In this document: positions 23,368-32,958 of the stretch, one piece after another | Position numbering within the stretch: position 1 is the stretch's first letter | How the letters are laid out: each line of letters starts with the position of its first letter | Source of the DNA: Massilia sp. Bi118 | GTDB lineage: Bacteria; Pseudomonadota; Gammaproteobacteria; Burkholderiales; Burkholderiaceae_D | Assembly: GCF_918697865.1 (NCBI RefSeq) | Contig: NZ_CAKKMV010000004.1 | Location: 1 to 64,000 of the forward strand | DNA: 64,000 nt | Direction of reading: 5' to 3' | Notes under the pieces: generated by a model | Seen by the model: only the letters and a program-made list of their open reading frames with translations | Database searches by the model: none | Told to the model about the DNA's origin: nothing | Translations under genes and position numbers: made by a program

Positions 23368-25767
23368 TTAGAACAGGCTGTTCTGCAGTTGCTGCTTCTC
23401 CTTCGGCGGCAAGGTTGCGGGCTGCTGTGCCGGCGGCAGCGCGTTCGGATCGACGGGCGCGTTCGGGTCGAGCGCCGCGTTCGGATCCACAGCCGGCTGC
23501 TGGTCGAGGTCGATACCTGTAAATACCGGGCTCTCGGCAAACTCGGCGTAGACCCAGTCGTCGTTCTCGCGCACCACGCCTTCCGGCGGCACGCGCTCTT
23601 CCTGCGGATGCTTGGCCAGGGCCACGCGCATGTAGTCGATCCAGATCGGCAGCGCCAGGGTCGCACCGAATTCGCGGCCGCCGAGCGACTTCGGATCGTC
23701 GTAGCCCATCCAGGCCACGGCCACCACGCCGCCGCCGTAGCCGTTGAACCAGCCGTCGACGGCATCGCTGGTGGTGCCGGTCTTGCCGGCGATGTCGCTG
23801 CGGCCCAGTTCCTTGGTGGCGGCGGCGCCGGTGCCGTAGCGGGTCACGTCGCGCAGCATGGTGTCGGTGATGAAGGCATTGCGCGCATCCAGCACGCGCT
23901 GTTCTTCCTGCTGGGCGGCGGGCGGATTGGCCTCGGCGATGACCTTGCCGTCGGCATCCTCGACGCGGGCGATCAGGTAGGGCTGGACCCGGTAGCCGCC
24001 GTTGGCGAACACCGCGTAGGCGGCGGCCATCTGCAGCGGCGTGACGGCGCCGGTGCCCAAGGCCATGGTGTAGTTGGCCGGCTGGCGCGCCACGTCGAAG
24101 CCGAACCTGCCGATGAATTCATGGGCGTAGGGCACCGAGATCGCGCGCAGCAGGCGCACCGAGGGCACGTTTTTCGATTCGGCCAGCGCGCGGCGCATGG
24201 TGATCGGGCCGTCCCACTTGAAGTCGTCGTTCTGCGGCGACCAGGTGGCGCCCGCGTTCTCGCCCGGCATGTCGAGCGGCGCGTCGAGGATGAGGGTGGC
24301 CGGCGAATAGCCCTTTTCCAGCGAAGCCGAGTAAATGAAGGGCTTGAAGCCGGAACCCGGCTGGCGCCAGGCCTGGGTCACGTGGTTGAACTTCTGCAGG
24401 TTGTAGTCGAAGCCGCCGACCAGCGCGTGGTAGGCGCCGGTGTTGGCGTCGATGGCGACGAAGGCCGCGGCCACCTGCGGCACCTGGGTGATGGACCAGT
24501 TGCCCTTGGCGTCCTTGGCCACGCGCACGATGGCGCCCTTGGCGATGCGGCGTTCCTCCTTGGCGCTCGATGCCAGGGCGCCCGCCGCGAACTTCAGGCC
24601 GGCGCCGGTGATGTTGACGTCGTCGCCGTCGATGGTCTCGACGCGCACCGCCTTGCCGGACGCGGCCAGCACCACGGCCGGGATCAGGCCGTCGCTGACC
24701 GGGCGCTTGCCCAGCGCGTCCGAGATCGCGTCTTCGCGCTCGACCGGATCGTCGGGCAGGTCGATGCGGCCTTCCGGACCGCGGTAGCCGTGGCGCTGGT
24801 CGTAGGCCAGCACGTTGCGCCGCACCGAGTTGTAGGCCGCTTCCTGCTCGGCCTTCAGGATGGTCGTGTAGACGCGGATGCCCTTGGTGTAGGCCTCTTC
24901 CTTGAACTGGCTGTAGACCGCCTGGCGCGCGGCTTCCGCCACGTACTCGGCGTGCGTGTCGAATTCCTGGCCGCGGGTGTTCACGCGCAGCGGCTCGTTC
25001 AGCGCCTTCTGGTACTGGTCTTCACTGATGTAATCCAGTTCGCGCATGCGCTTCAGCACCGCATGCTGGCGGTCGCGCGCGCGCTTCGGATTCGCCACCG
25101 GGTTGTGGCGCGAGGGGTTTTGCGGCAGGCCGGCCAGCATCGCCATCTCGGCCACGCTGAGCTGGTCGAGGGTCTTGTTGAAGTAGGTGCGGGCGGCGCT
25201 CGAGAAGCCGTAGGCGCGCTGGCCCAGGTAGATCTGGTTCATGTACAGTTCGAGGATCTCGTCTTTCGACAGCGCAGCCTCGATCTTGTAGGCCAGCGCG
25301 ATCTCGTTGGCCTTGCGCGTCAGGTGCTTTTCGCGCGACAGGAAGAAGTTGCGCGCCACCTGCATCGTGATGGTGGAGGCGCCGCCGGCGCCGAAACCGT
25401 GGCGCAGGTTGGCGACCACCGCGCCGACGCCGCGCTGGAAGTCGATTGCGCCGTGCTCGTAGAAGCGCGCGTCCTCGATCGCCAGCAGCGACTTTTTCAT
25501 CAGGTCCGGAATCTTCTTGATCGGGACGAAATCGCGATGCTCCTCGCCGAATTCGCCGATGAGGACTTTGTCGGCGGTGTAGATACGCAGGGGGATCTTG
25601 GGCCGGTAGTCGGTGACGGCGTCCAGCGCCGGCACGTTCGGCAGGACGCGGAACAGGACGTAGCCGACCACGCCCGCGACGAGCAGGAGGAGGGCGGCGA
25701 GGGCGATCAATATGAATCCGCGGATGCCGCTGAAGGCGCGGCGGGGTGTTTTACTCGTAGTTGCCAA
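23368..25767 (-). CDS. mrcA: Penicillin-binding protein 1A (bifunctional peptidoglycan synthase)
   Basis: A 799-residue class A PBP anchored by an N-terminal helix (residues 17-40). The glycosyltransferase (GT51) domain has EDARFYEHGAIDFQR, GGASTITMQVARNFFLSREK and RKANEIALAYKIE. The transpeptidase has SGFK (catalytic Ser), SKN and KTGTT. An OB-like insert lies between, as in PBP1A. The tail is Pro/Asp/Ala-rich. It polymerises and cross-links peptidoglycan. It is divergent from the OPT transporter gene. Confidence 0.95.
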   Translation of the reverse strand: MATTSKTPRRAFSGIRGFILIALAALLLLVAGVVGYVLFRVLPNVPALDAVTDYRPKIPLRIYTADKVLIGEFGEEHRDFVPIKKIPDLMKKSLLAIEDARFYEHGAIDFQRGVGAVVANLRHGFGAGGASTITMQVARNFFLSREKHLTRKANEIALAYKIEAALSKDEILELYMNQIYLGQRAYGFSSAARTYFNKTLDQLSVAEMAMLAGLPQNPSRHNPVANPKRARDRQHAVLKRMRELDYISEDQYQKALNEPLRVNTRGQEFDTHAEYVAEAARQAVYSQFKEEAYTKGIRVYTTILKAEQEAAYNSVRRNVLAYDQRHGYRGPEGRIDLPDDPVEREDAISDALGKRPVSDGLIPAVVLAASGKAVRVETIDGDDVNITGAGLKFAAGALASSAKEERRIAKGAIVRVAKDAKGNWSITQVPQVAAAFVAIDANTGAYHALVGGFDYNLQKFNHVTQAWRQPGSGFKPFIYSASLEKGYSPATLILDAPLDMPGENAGATWSPQNDDFKWDGPITMRRALAESKNVPSVRLLRAISVPYAHEFIGRFGFDVARQPANYTMALGTGAVTPLQMAAAYAVFANGGYRVQPYLIARVEDADGKVIAEANPPAAQQEEQRVLDARNAFITDTMLRDVTRYGTGAAATKELGRSDIAGKTGTTSDAVDGWFNGYGGGVVAVAWMGYDDPKSLGGREFGATLALPIWIDYMRVALAKHPQEERVPPEGVVRENDDWVYAEFAESPVFTGIDLDQQPAVDPNAALDPNAPVDPNALPPAQQPATLPPKEKQQLQNSLF

Positions 25768-25948
25768 AACTTCACTCTCTGATGACGGTCAGATGACCGG
25801 CAGATCGCCGTGCCGACAGGGCGTAAACACGGTCTACCTCAAAATTATAATCCGCTTTTCTTCCACTACGGCATGTGCCATAGTGCTCCTTTAAGGGAGC
25901 GCTAAGCGGTCCCTGCCGTCCAGAAACACGATACCTCCCTAGGAAAAC

Positions 25949-28204
25949 ATGCCGTACGACCCCCATCCGCCCGCGGTCAAGCCGTATATTCCGGCCTCCG
26001 CACACCTGCCCGAGCTGACCCTGCGCGCCCTGATCATGGGCACGGTGCTGGGCATGATCTTCGGCGCGTCTTCGCTCTACCTGGTGCTGAAGGTCGGCCT
26101 GACGGTCAGCGCCTCGATCCCGGTGGCGGTCATTGCGATCACCCTGTTCGGCATGGCCAAGAAGGCGGGCGGACGCGAATCGACCATCCTCGAGAACTCG
26201 ATCACCCAGACCGCCGGCTCGGCCGGCGAATCGCTGGCCTTCGGCCTGGGCGTGACCATGCCCGCGATTATGATCCTCGGCTTCGACCTCGAGATCTCGC
26301 GCGTGATGCTGGTGGGCGTGCTGGGCGGCCTGCTCGGCATCCTGATGATGATCCCGATGCGCCGCACCATGATCGTCGACCAGCACCGCGAACTCAAATA
26401 CCCGGAAGGCACGGCCTGCGCGGAAGTGCTGAAGGCCGCCGCCACGCCGTCCTCGCGCGAAGCCGCCGGCGAGATCCGCCTGGAAGGATCAAGCGAGGAA
26501 AAGGCCGCGCGCCAGCGCGCCTTCATCATCTTCGGCGGCTTCGGTCTCGGCCTGCTGTACAAGGTGCTGAACATCTCCCTCAAGCTGTGGAAGGATACGG
26601 TCAACTTCATCTTCGGCGCACCGCTGAAGGCCGGCTCGATCGGCGCCGAGATCTCGCCCGAGCTGCTGGGCGTCGGCTACATCATCGGCCCGCGCATCGC
26701 GATGACGATGGCGGCCGGCGGCGTGCTGTCCTATCTGCTCCTGATCCCGATGATCAAATTCTTCGGCGACCTGCTGACGGTGCCGTTGTCCCCCGGGACG
26801 ATGCTGATCAAGGACATGGGCCCGGACGACATCCGCAGCGCCTACGTTTTGTATATCGGCGCGGGCGCGGTGGCAGCCGGCGGCCTCATCAGCCTGGTGC
26901 GCTCGATGCCGACCATCTGGAATGGCCTGAAGGGCGGCCTGGCCGGCTTCAAGTCGGGCTCGACCGGCGACTCCAATCTGCGTACCGACCAGGACATCCC
27001 GCTGAAGTGGGTGGTGATCGGCTGCCTGGCCATCATCGCCGTGATCACCTTCGCCACGCCGCTGCACATGAATCTGCTGGGCGCGCTGCTGATCCTGGTG
27101 TTCGGCTTCCTGTTCTCGACCGTGTCCTCGCGCCTGACGGGGGAGGTCGGCTCGTCCTCGAATCCGATTTCGGGGATGGCGGTAGCAACGCTCTTGTTCA
27201 CCTGCCTGATCTTCCTGGTGATGGGCTGGACCGGCGGCCGCTATTACGTGACCGCGCTGTCGGTCGGCGCCATCGTCTGCATCGCCGCCAGCAATGCCGG
27301 CACCACCTCGCAGGATCTGAAGACCGGCTTCCTGGTCGGCGCCACGCCGCGCCTGCAGCAGTACGCGATCCTGGCCGGCGCCTTCGCGTCGGCGCTGATC
27401 CTCGGGCCGATCCTGCTGAAGCTGAACGATGCCGGCACCGTCTACGTGCCGGCCGCGCAGGTGGCGCCGCATGTGACGACCGATGCGTCGAAGCTGACCC
27501 AGACCGCGCAGCTGCAGGGCCCCCAGGCTTCGAGCGACCACGCCACTTACAAAGTCTGGCAGAAGACCGACACGACGGGCGGCCCGGCCGGCAAATACCT
27601 GGTGCGCGACGACGGCTCGCTGGCTTACCTGGTCGACCCGGGTATCAACGGCCAGTTCCACACCCGCCCGGACGGCTCCGAAGTCAAGAAGTACGACGCG
27701 CCCAAGGCCGTGCTGATGTCCTACATCATCAAGGGCATCCTCGACCAGCAACTGCCCTGGACCCTGGTGCTGTTCGGCGTGATGATCGCGGTGGTGCTGG
27801 AGATGGCCGGCATCCAGTCGCTGGCATTTTCGGTGGGCGTGTACCTGCCGCTGGTGTCGACGCTGCCGATCGCGATCGGTGGCCTGGTCCGCTGGGCGGT
27901 CGACCGCCGCAACAACAAGCTGCCGCAATACGCCGGCCTGAACGAGGAAGAACTGCAGGCCGCGGGCGACCGCAGCTCCGGCACCTTGCTGGCCTCGGGC
28001 TACATCGCCGGCGGTGCGCTGGCGGGCATCATCATTGCGATTACGGCGGGGGTGCTGACGGACTTCGACACGGCGATGGGCAAGTGGGCGGAGGCGGCGA
28101 ATCCGTTCTTTGCGGGGCTGAGTGCGGATGCGCTTTCGATTCTGCCGTATGCGGCCTTGATTTTGCTGTTGTATTGGGTTGGCCGCGAAAAGCCGGCTAA
28201 GTAA
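25949..28204 (+). CDS. OPT family oligopeptide transporter
   Basis: A 751-residue inner-membrane protein with about 15 helices. OPT hallmarks are visible: LTLRALIMGTVLGMIFGASSLYLVLK (read in parts), GGRESTILENSITQTAGSAGES, and KYPEGTACAEVLKAA. OPT proteins import oligopeptides or metal chelates by proton symport. A soluble insert lies near residues 505-590. It is monocistronic, preceded by a GGAAAAC site, and followed closely by a dispersed repeat. Confidence 0.93.
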   Translation: MPYDPHPPAVKPYIPASAHLPELTLRALIMGTVLGMIFGASSLYLVLKVGLTVSASIPVAVIAITLFGMAKKAGGRESTILENSITQTAGSAGESLAFGLGVTMPAIMILGFDLEISRVMLVGVLGGLLGILMMIPMRRTMIVDQHRELKYPEGTACAEVLKAAATPSSREAAGEIRLEGSSEEKAARQRAFIIFGGFGLGLLYKVLNISLKLWKDTVNFIFGAPLKAGSIGAEISPELLGVGYIIGPRIAMTMAAGGVLSYLLLIPMIKFFGDLLTVPLSPGTMLIKDMGPDDIRSAYVLYIGAGAVAAGGLISLVRSMPTIWNGLKGGLAGFKSGSTGDSNLRTDQDIPLKWVVIGCLAIIAVITFATPLHMNLLGALLILVFGFLFSTVSSRLTGEVGSSSNPISGMAVATLLFTCLIFLVMGWTGGRYYVTALSVGAIVCIAASNAGTTSQDLKTGFLVGATPRLQQYAILAGAFASALILGPILLKLNDAGTVYVPAAQVAPHVTTDASKLTQTAQLQGPQASSDHATYKVWQKTDTTGGPAGKYLVRDDGSLAYLVDPGINGQFHTRPDGSEVKKYDAPKAVLMSYIIKGILDQQLPWTLVLFGVMIAVVLEMAGIQSLAFSVGVYLPLVSTLPIAIGGLVRWAVDRRNNKLPQYAGLNEEELQAAGDRSSGTLLASGYIAGGALAGIIIAITAGVLTDFDTAMGKWAEAANPFFAGLSADALSILPYAALILLLYWVGREKPAK

Positions 28205-28215
28205 TTGCAGCTGAC

Positions 28216-28302
28216 CGTCGTCCCCGCGAAGGCGGGGACCCAAGTTCTGCGTGCATTGCGATAACGCGTGCAACTTGGGTCCCCGCCTGCGCGGGGACGA
28301 CG
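28216..28302. repeat. dRS3-like dispersed inverted repeat, copy 3
   Basis: Two opposed units, CGTCGTCCCCGCGAAGGCGG and GCCTGCGCGGGGACGACG, flank a short loop with CCCAAGTT / AACTTGGG. It sits between the convergent ends of the OPT and SDR genes and may act as a shared terminator or mRNA end. Confidence 0.9.
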
Positions 28303-28318
28303 TTTTTGGGCTGCGGGC

Positions 28319-29245
28319 TTAAACGAAAGCCAGGTCGTGCTGGCGAATGGTGTGATCCAGCCACTCGTCGGTATGCCCGAACGAATACCCCAAGCCCTTC
28401 GCCCGCGCAGTATCCAGCACCATCGCCCCCGGCAAATCGAAAGGCGACAAACGACCCGGCGCCTCGGCCGGCACCGCGCGCCGCGTCCGCACCGGCCCGT
28501 CCAGCACCTCGCCAACCCGCTCATACAGCTGGCATGCCGACAGCGCCCCATCGCAAGCCGCATTCACCGGCCCCGTGAAATCCTGCATCCCGGTCCAGAA
28601 CAGGAAGTCGGCCGCCGCATGCGCGGTCATGAAGGACACCGCGGCGTCTTCCTTCGAATAGTGGAGCGTGGCGCCGGCGCGCGCCAGTTCGACGTAATGG
28701 GCCAGCCGGCCCGTGAAATCTTCCGGTCCGCCCAGCACGTGGGCCATGCGCGGCGTCACCAGCGGCAGCGAACCCTCGCGCACCAGATAGGCCTCGGCCT
28801 GTACCTTGCCGGTCACGTAGCACTCGGTCGCGCGGCGCGGGTCGTGCCAGGGGTAGCTGGCGTCGATGGCCTGGGCTTCGATGGCGAGATCGTCCTCCTT
28901 CAACAAACCGGCGCGCTCGAAGCCGAGCACGCGGTAGGCGTCGACGGTGGAGGTCATCACATAGCGCCCGACCTGGCCTGCGAAGGTGCGCACGGCGATG
29001 GCCGCGTCGAGGGGGCTGTAGCACATCTGATCGAAAACGATATCGAAGGGGCCGGCCTTGGCCACGGCGCGCATGGCGAGTTCGTTGCGGCGGTCGGCGC
29101 GGATGCGCTGGATGCGGCTGCCGAAGGGGTCGGGGGCGTAGCCGCGGGTGACGATGGTGACGCGGTGGCCCGCGCGCAGGAGCCGCTGCACGAGCAGCCT
29201 GCCGATGAAACGGGTGCCGCCGATCACCAGGATGTTCTTGAACAT
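28319..29245 (-). CDS. NAD-dependent epimerase/dehydratase (atypical SDR)
   Basis: A 308-residue Rossmann protein with the nucleotide motif VIGGTRFIGRLL near the N-terminus and a central TSTVDAYRVLG segment. The classic YxxxK is replaced by CYVTGK-type context. It resembles SDR reductases/epimerases acting on sugar nucleotides or other small metabolites; the substrate is unknown. The start at 29245 gives the family's normal N-terminus. It is divergent from a LysR gene, which probably regulates it. Confidence 0.8.
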   Translation of the reverse strand: MFKNILVIGGTRFIGRLLVQRLLRAGHRVTIVTRGYAPDPFGSRIQRIRADRRNELAMRAVAKAGPFDIVFDQMCYSPLDAAIAVRTFAGQVGRYVMTSTVDAYRVLGFERAGLLKEDDLAIEAQAIDASYPWHDPRRATECYVTGKVQAEAYLVREGSLPLVTPRMAHVLGGPEDFTGRLAHYVELARAGATLHYSKEDAAVSFMTAHAAADFLFWTGMQDFTGPVNAACDGALSACQLYERVGEVLDGPVRTRRAVPAEAPGRLSPFDLPGAMVLDTARAKGLGYSFGHTDEWLDHTIRQHDLAFV

Positions 29246-29273
29246 GGTTTTCCTTACGCTGAAGACGCTATAC

Positions 29274-29304
29274 ATATAGCTAGTTCTTGGCGAATCAGCT
29301 ATAT
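29274..29304. promoter_or_regulatory. Inverted repeat between SDR and LysR genes
   Basis: ATATAGCT and AGCTATAT flank a 15-base spacer in the divergent intergenic region. Size and position suit a LysR-type recognition site that autoregulates the LysR gene and activates the divergent SDR gene. Confidence 0.5.
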
Positions 29305-29367
29305 TTTGTATGCAGTGCAGCAAATGTTCAAACAAGAAAAAAACGGTGCGATGAATAAGAAAAACTT

Positions 29368-30285
29368 ATGCATGGTGGCCCATTGAAGCCCCTGCGCAGC
29401 TTGTCCGGTCTGATCGATTTTGAATGCGCTGCCCGCTGGGGCAGTTTCAAGCTGGCGGCGCAGGAGCTGCACAAGACCCCGGCCGCCGTCAGCCTGCAGG
29501 TCAAGCAGCTCGAAGAAACGGTGGGCTTCCCGCTGTTCGTGCGCCACCCGCGCCACATCGCGCTGACGTCGAAGGGCCAGGAACTGGCGATCGCGGTCGG
29601 CCGCTCATTGGGCGATTTGCGCGCCAAGGTCGCGGCACTGCAGCGCGGCGACGAGGAAGCCATCCTGCGCATTTCGACCACCCACTCCTTCGCCATCAAA
29701 TGGCTGGTGCCGCGCATGCCGCGTTTCACCAAGCTGCATCCGGAACTCGACATCCGCATCGATTCGAACGACACGCCCGTCGACCTGCTGGATGACGGCG
29801 TCGACGTCGCGATCCGCTTCGGCCCGGTCAAGGACGGCGATCCGGCGCTGCTGTTCCGCGAGCGCCTGGTGCCGGTCTACAGCCCCGATCTCCTGGCGGA
29901 GGGCCAGCAAGCCTTGCTGCTATCCGACCTGGCGCGCTTCCCGCTGCTGTGCGAGCGCACGCCGGAAACCTGGCTGCAGCTGCTGAACGAGAACAAGGCA
30001 CTCAAGGGTAAATACGATTTCTCGCGCACCTTCAGCCACTGGGGCGTGCTGGCCCAGGCCGCGGTGGCCGGGCAGGGCGTGGCGCTGGTGCCCTACGGGA
30101 TCGCGTTCGGGGACATCGCCTCCGGCGCCCTGCGCGTGCTGAACTGCCGCAGCGCGCCATATGGGAACGGCTACCGCTTCCTCGTGAATCCGCACAAGGA
30201 GACGATGGCCAAGGTGCAGCAGTTCCGCGCCTGGGTGATCAATGAGATGGAGACGATGCGGCGGACCCTGGACGGGGACAACTGA
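29368..30285 (+). CDS. LysR family transcriptional regulator (GcvA-like)
   Basis: A 305-residue LysR protein. Residues 5-65 form the HTH (SFKLAAQELHKTPAAVSLQVKQ, read in parts, then FVRHPRHIALT). The co-inducer domain has THSFAIKWLVPRMPRF, DVAIRFGPV and GVALVPYG, features of the GcvA subgroup. Start codon choice is uncertain by a few residues. The 3' end overlaps the convergent GNAT gene by 47 bases. Confidence 0.88.
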   Translation: MHGGPLKPLRSLSGLIDFECAARWGSFKLAAQELHKTPAAVSLQVKQLEETVGFPLFVRHPRHIALTSKGQELAIAVGRSLGDLRAKVAALQRGDEEAILRISTTHSFAIKWLVPRMPRFTKLHPELDIRIDSNDTPVDLLDDGVDVAIRFGPVKDGDPALLFRERLVPVYSPDLLAEGQQALLLSDLARFPLLCERTPETWLQLLNENKALKGKYDFSRTFSHWGVLAQAAVAGQGVALVPYGIAFGDIASGALRVLNCRSAPYGNGYRFLVNPHKETMAKVQQFRAWVINEMETMRRTLDGDN

Positions 30286-30754
30286 GCAGGGTCTTGCGCA
30301 TCACGGCATTGCGCAGGGTACTGCCGCGGACGGACACTTCCTGTTCCCGCTCGACGATAAAACCGTGGCGCCGGAAGAATGGCTGCGCGGTCAGGCTGAC
30401 ATGGGCCGTGAGCGCGGCGGCGCCGAGGGCCAGCGCTTGTTGGTGCAGATGGCGCATCAGCGCGGCGCCGACACCGCGGCCGGCAAATTCGGGCGCGACG
30501 AAGAACTGGTCGATCAGGCCCGAGGGCTGGACGTCGGCGAAAGCGGCCGGGCGGCCATCCAGCTCGACGACCCACGGACGGTTCGATTGCATGCGTTCTG
30601 CCCATTGCCGCAGATAGTCGGCGCCGGGTGCGGAGGGCGACCATGCTTCGATCTGCTCGGGTGTGTAGTTGCGTGAAGCCAGGCCGCGAACGGAGGACTG
30701 GAACAGCGCGAGGAGGGCGCTTTCTTCTCCCTGGACGAAAGGTCGGATCAGCAT
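30239..30754 (-). CDS. GNAT family N-acetyltransferase
   Basis: A 171-residue GNAT: LIRPFVQGEESALLALF at the start, then IDQFFVAPEFAGRGVGAALMRHL with the acetyl-CoA loop GRGVGA, and FFRRHGFIVEREQEV near the end. The substrate is unknown. It starts eight bases after the arr gene, so the two are cotranscribed. The last 47 bases overlap the convergent LysR gene. Confidence 0.88.
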   Translation of the reverse strand: MLIRPFVQGEESALLALFQSSVRGLASRNYTPEQIEAWSPSAPGADYLRQWAERMQSNRPWVVELDGRPAAFADVQPSGLIDQFFVAPEFAGRGVGAALMRHLHQQALALGAAALTAHVSLTAQPFFRRHGFIVEREQEVSVRGSTLRNAVMRKTLLSCPRPGSAASSPSH

Positions 30755-30762
30755 TGGGGCTC

Positions 30763-31218
30763 CTAGTCTTCGATCGCCGCACGGCCGCTGCGCCGCAGTT
30801 CGGCAAGATGATCCAGCATCTGCCCGATCGCTTCCGGCGAATGGCCCTCCCAGTTTGTAAGCTCTTCGACGATGCGCAGTCCGTGGCGCGTGCGATAAGA
30901 CCGCGTCGGATTGCCTGGAAAGCGCTTGTTGGTCAGGTTCGGATCGTCCTCGAACGGACCCACCGGTTCGACCAGGTAGATGTGGCCGCGGCCCTCGACG
31001 CCGGCCAGCGCGCTCGCCAGCTCGGCACCCCAGGCGGCAGGCTCGATGAGGGCGGAAAAATACACGTTGTTGGAGACGCGGCCTTCCTCGAAATTCGAGG
31101 CGAAGCCCGGCACCAGTAGCTCGCCCGGCGCGAGAGGCCAGCGGGTGCCGTGATAGAAAGGTCCTTCGACCTCGCCGCAGTTGTCCATCGTGACCGGATG
31201 CCATTCCTGATTGCTCAT
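30763..31218 (-). CDS. arr: Rifamycin ADP-ribosyltransferase
   Basis: A 151-residue Arr-family enzyme that inactivates rifamycins by NAD-dependent ADP-ribosylation. The family signature is clear: PFYHGTRWPL with the catalytic-region His, LLVPGFASNFEE, NNVYFSA, GPFEDDPNLTNKRFPGN and LTNWEGHSPE. Length matches the family (about 140). The ATG at 31218 overlaps the stop of the upstream secreted-protein gene as ATGA. Chromosomal arr genes occur in environmental bacteria. Confidence 0.92.
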   Translation of the reverse strand: MSNQEWHPVTMDNCGEVEGPFYHGTRWPLAPGELLVPGFASNFEEGRVSNNVYFSALIEPAAWGAELASALAGVEGRGHIYLVEPVGPFEDDPNLTNKRFPGNPTRSYRTRHGLRIVEELTNWEGHSPEAIGQMLDHLAELRRSGRAAIED

Positions 31219-31877
31219 TCGCTTCCCTTCTTGAAGATGCCGCGCGCGGTAAGGATGGTCTGCTTTTTCGCCTCGAACAAATCCGCCGCGGAGGTCGCCT
31301 TCAGGCACCAGGCGCGGCCGCCGCGGATGTCGAAATACCCGGCCGGATAATAGCGCTTGATCTGCTCCGGCTTCAACTCCTTGAGCGGATAGGACACCGG
31401 CGCCGCAAATTCGACGGGGCGCGCCTTGACCGTGCGCGGCGGATTCGGATAGTTTTGGTAGGGATCGCCGCATCCATACCACTGGGCGTCGACGCCCTGA
31501 TGAAGGTCGTAGAACTGGTATTTTTCATGGACCCAGCTGCCGTCCGGCTGCCGGCTCACGAACAGCAGCACGGTCTCGTAGGTCGAGAAAGCCGGCGTTC
31601 CGTAGTGGTCGTAGACGTCGAAAGCGATCGTGTTGGCGCGGTAGTCGCCGAAGACCGTGTCCAGGATGCGGTAGTTGGCGACGAAGTGCTCGTCCATGAT
31701 GATGCAATTGTCGCAGCCGGGCGGCGGCTGCTTTTCCAGGCTGATTTTTTGTCCGACGAAGACCAGCAGGTTTTCGCCGTTTGCCGCGCTGTCGGCTGAA
31801 GCCGCATGGGCCAGGCAGGACAGACCCGGCACCATGGCAAGACTTGCTGCAGACAGGATCTTCCTTATTGTTCGCAT
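31215..31877 (-). CDS. Secreted hypothetical protein
   Basis: A 220-residue exported protein with signal peptide (LSAASLAMVPGLSCLAHAAS). Mature features include GCDNCIIMDEHFVANYRI, YDHYGTPAF, WYGCGDPYQ and AWCLKATSA, giving several cysteines likely in disulfides. I do not recognise the family. It sits between a membrane protein gene and arr on the same strand, overlapping arr by four bases. Confidence 0.72.
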   Translation of the reverse strand: MRTIRKILSAASLAMVPGLSCLAHAASADSAANGENLLVFVGQKISLEKQPPPGCDNCIIMDEHFVANYRILDTVFGDYRANTIAFDVYDHYGTPAFSTYETVLLFVSRQPDGSWVHEKYQFYDLHQGVDAQWYGCGDPYQNYPNPPRTVKARPVEFAAPVSYPLKELKPEQIKRYYPAGYFDIRGGRAWCLKATSAADLFEAKKQTILTARGIFKKGSE

Positions 31878-31889
31878 GCTTTCCCGTTT

Positions 31890-32870
31890 CTATTTGCATG
31901 GCCGCTTGCTCTTGTCACCGAGCGTATCCAGCTGCGCCTGGGTCAAGACCTGCGGCATCGGCTCCTTGACCGGCTGACCGTCCGGACCGAGCCGCGCCGA
32001 CCGCGGCGGCGGCTCGTTCGGACAGGCCGGCACCGCCTTCGGTATCGACGCCGCCAGCGCAAACAGCTGCTGGCGCAAGGGCACGCGCGCGATGTTTGCG
32101 TCGACCCACAGCTGGTAGTCGCGCCGTCCCTCCATCCAGGAAAGCAGCGAGACCGCCTTGCCCGTGGGGTCTTCCATGACGACGAGGCGCGCCGGGTGCC
32201 CGTTGACGCGCTCCGGTTCATCCTTCGGATCGCGCCAGGACGTGCTGCCGTCGGCGGACATGTCCTGCTCGAACAGGATCAGGCGATGCCCGTCCGGCAT
32301 GCGGAAGCCGCGGTAAAGCCGCGAGCGGACATCGACCACGGTTTCGGCCCGGCTGCCGAGACTCTCGAATTGCGCGAAAGGCGTGTGCGACAGGTCGACG
32401 GGCGTGAATGCGAGGTTACGGGTGGCGATGAGGTTCGGCAGCAAGCCCACATCGTACTGCGCCAGGGCGCTTTCGCAGACCAGCTCGAAGCCATTCTTTT
32501 GCGTCTCGGCCGCATGCGTGGCCGCGTTGCGCGAACGGTCGATGCTGCACTTGTATTCGTTCACGCCCGTACGGGCAAGCATCGCAAACACGCCGGCCGT
32601 CGCCACGGCCAGCCCGCCCAGCAGCCAGCGCTTTTGCCTTGAAGCCGGCAGCACGGGAAGATCGTCGCGCAAACGCCGTCCGATTCGCCGGCACAGCCAC
32701 GCCAGCGCCAGCGGCGGCAGCAGCATCGGCGCGCCGGCCAGGAGGACGCCGACCAGCGGCGCATGCATCCACACCACGGCGCCGAACAGGTAGATGAGGG
32801 CCGAGAACAGAGTCAGGCCATTGATGATGTGACCAGCCAGCCACAGCAGGGTACCGATCGCTTTCTTCAT
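31890..32870 (-). CDS. Membrane-anchored hypothetical protein
   Basis: A 326-residue protein with three hydrophobic segments (roughly residues 5-30, 33-58 and 75-96). A periplasmic domain follows (FELVCESALAQYDVGLL, GSRAETVVDVRSRLYRGF, FEQDMSADGSTSWRDP). No known motif is visible. It is the first gene of an operon with the secreted protein, arr and a GNAT, and is divergent from a TonB receptor. Confidence 0.7.
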   Translation of the reverse strand: MKKAIGTLLWLAGHIINGLTLFSALIYLFGAVVWMHAPLVGVLLAGAPMLLPPLALAWLCRRIGRRLRDDLPVLPASRQKRWLLGGLAVATAGVFAMLARTGVNEYKCSIDRSRNAATHAAETQKNGFELVCESALAQYDVGLLPNLIATRNLAFTPVDLSHTPFAQFESLGSRAETVVDVRSRLYRGFRMPDGHRLILFEQDMSADGSTSWRDPKDEPERVNGHPARLVVMEDPTGKAVSLLSWMEGRRDYQLWVDANIARVPLRQQLFALAASIPKAVPACPNEPPPRSARLGPDGQPVKEPMPQVLTQAQLDTLGDKSKRPCK

Positions 32871-32908
32871 GGCGTAATCATAAGCAAGGAGGCCTAGCCG
32901 ATACATAC

Positions 32909-32958
32909 GAAAGATGATATTTTCTCACGGTTAATCTTTTTACTTTTAATCATCTTTC
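32909..32958. promoter_or_regulatory. Perfect 10-bp inverted repeat upstream of the TonB receptor
   Basis: GAAAGATGAT and ATCATCTTTC are separated by 30 AT-rich bases. The right arm ends eight bases before the receptor's ATG. An operator for metal- or nutrient-responsive control is likely; it is not a recognisable Fur box. Confidence 0.55.

Noticed and set aside
26489-28273. Long antisense frame over the OPT gene
   Set aside because: It is a compositional shadow without ribosome-binding site or recognisable domains; the plus-strand OPT protein is unmistakable.
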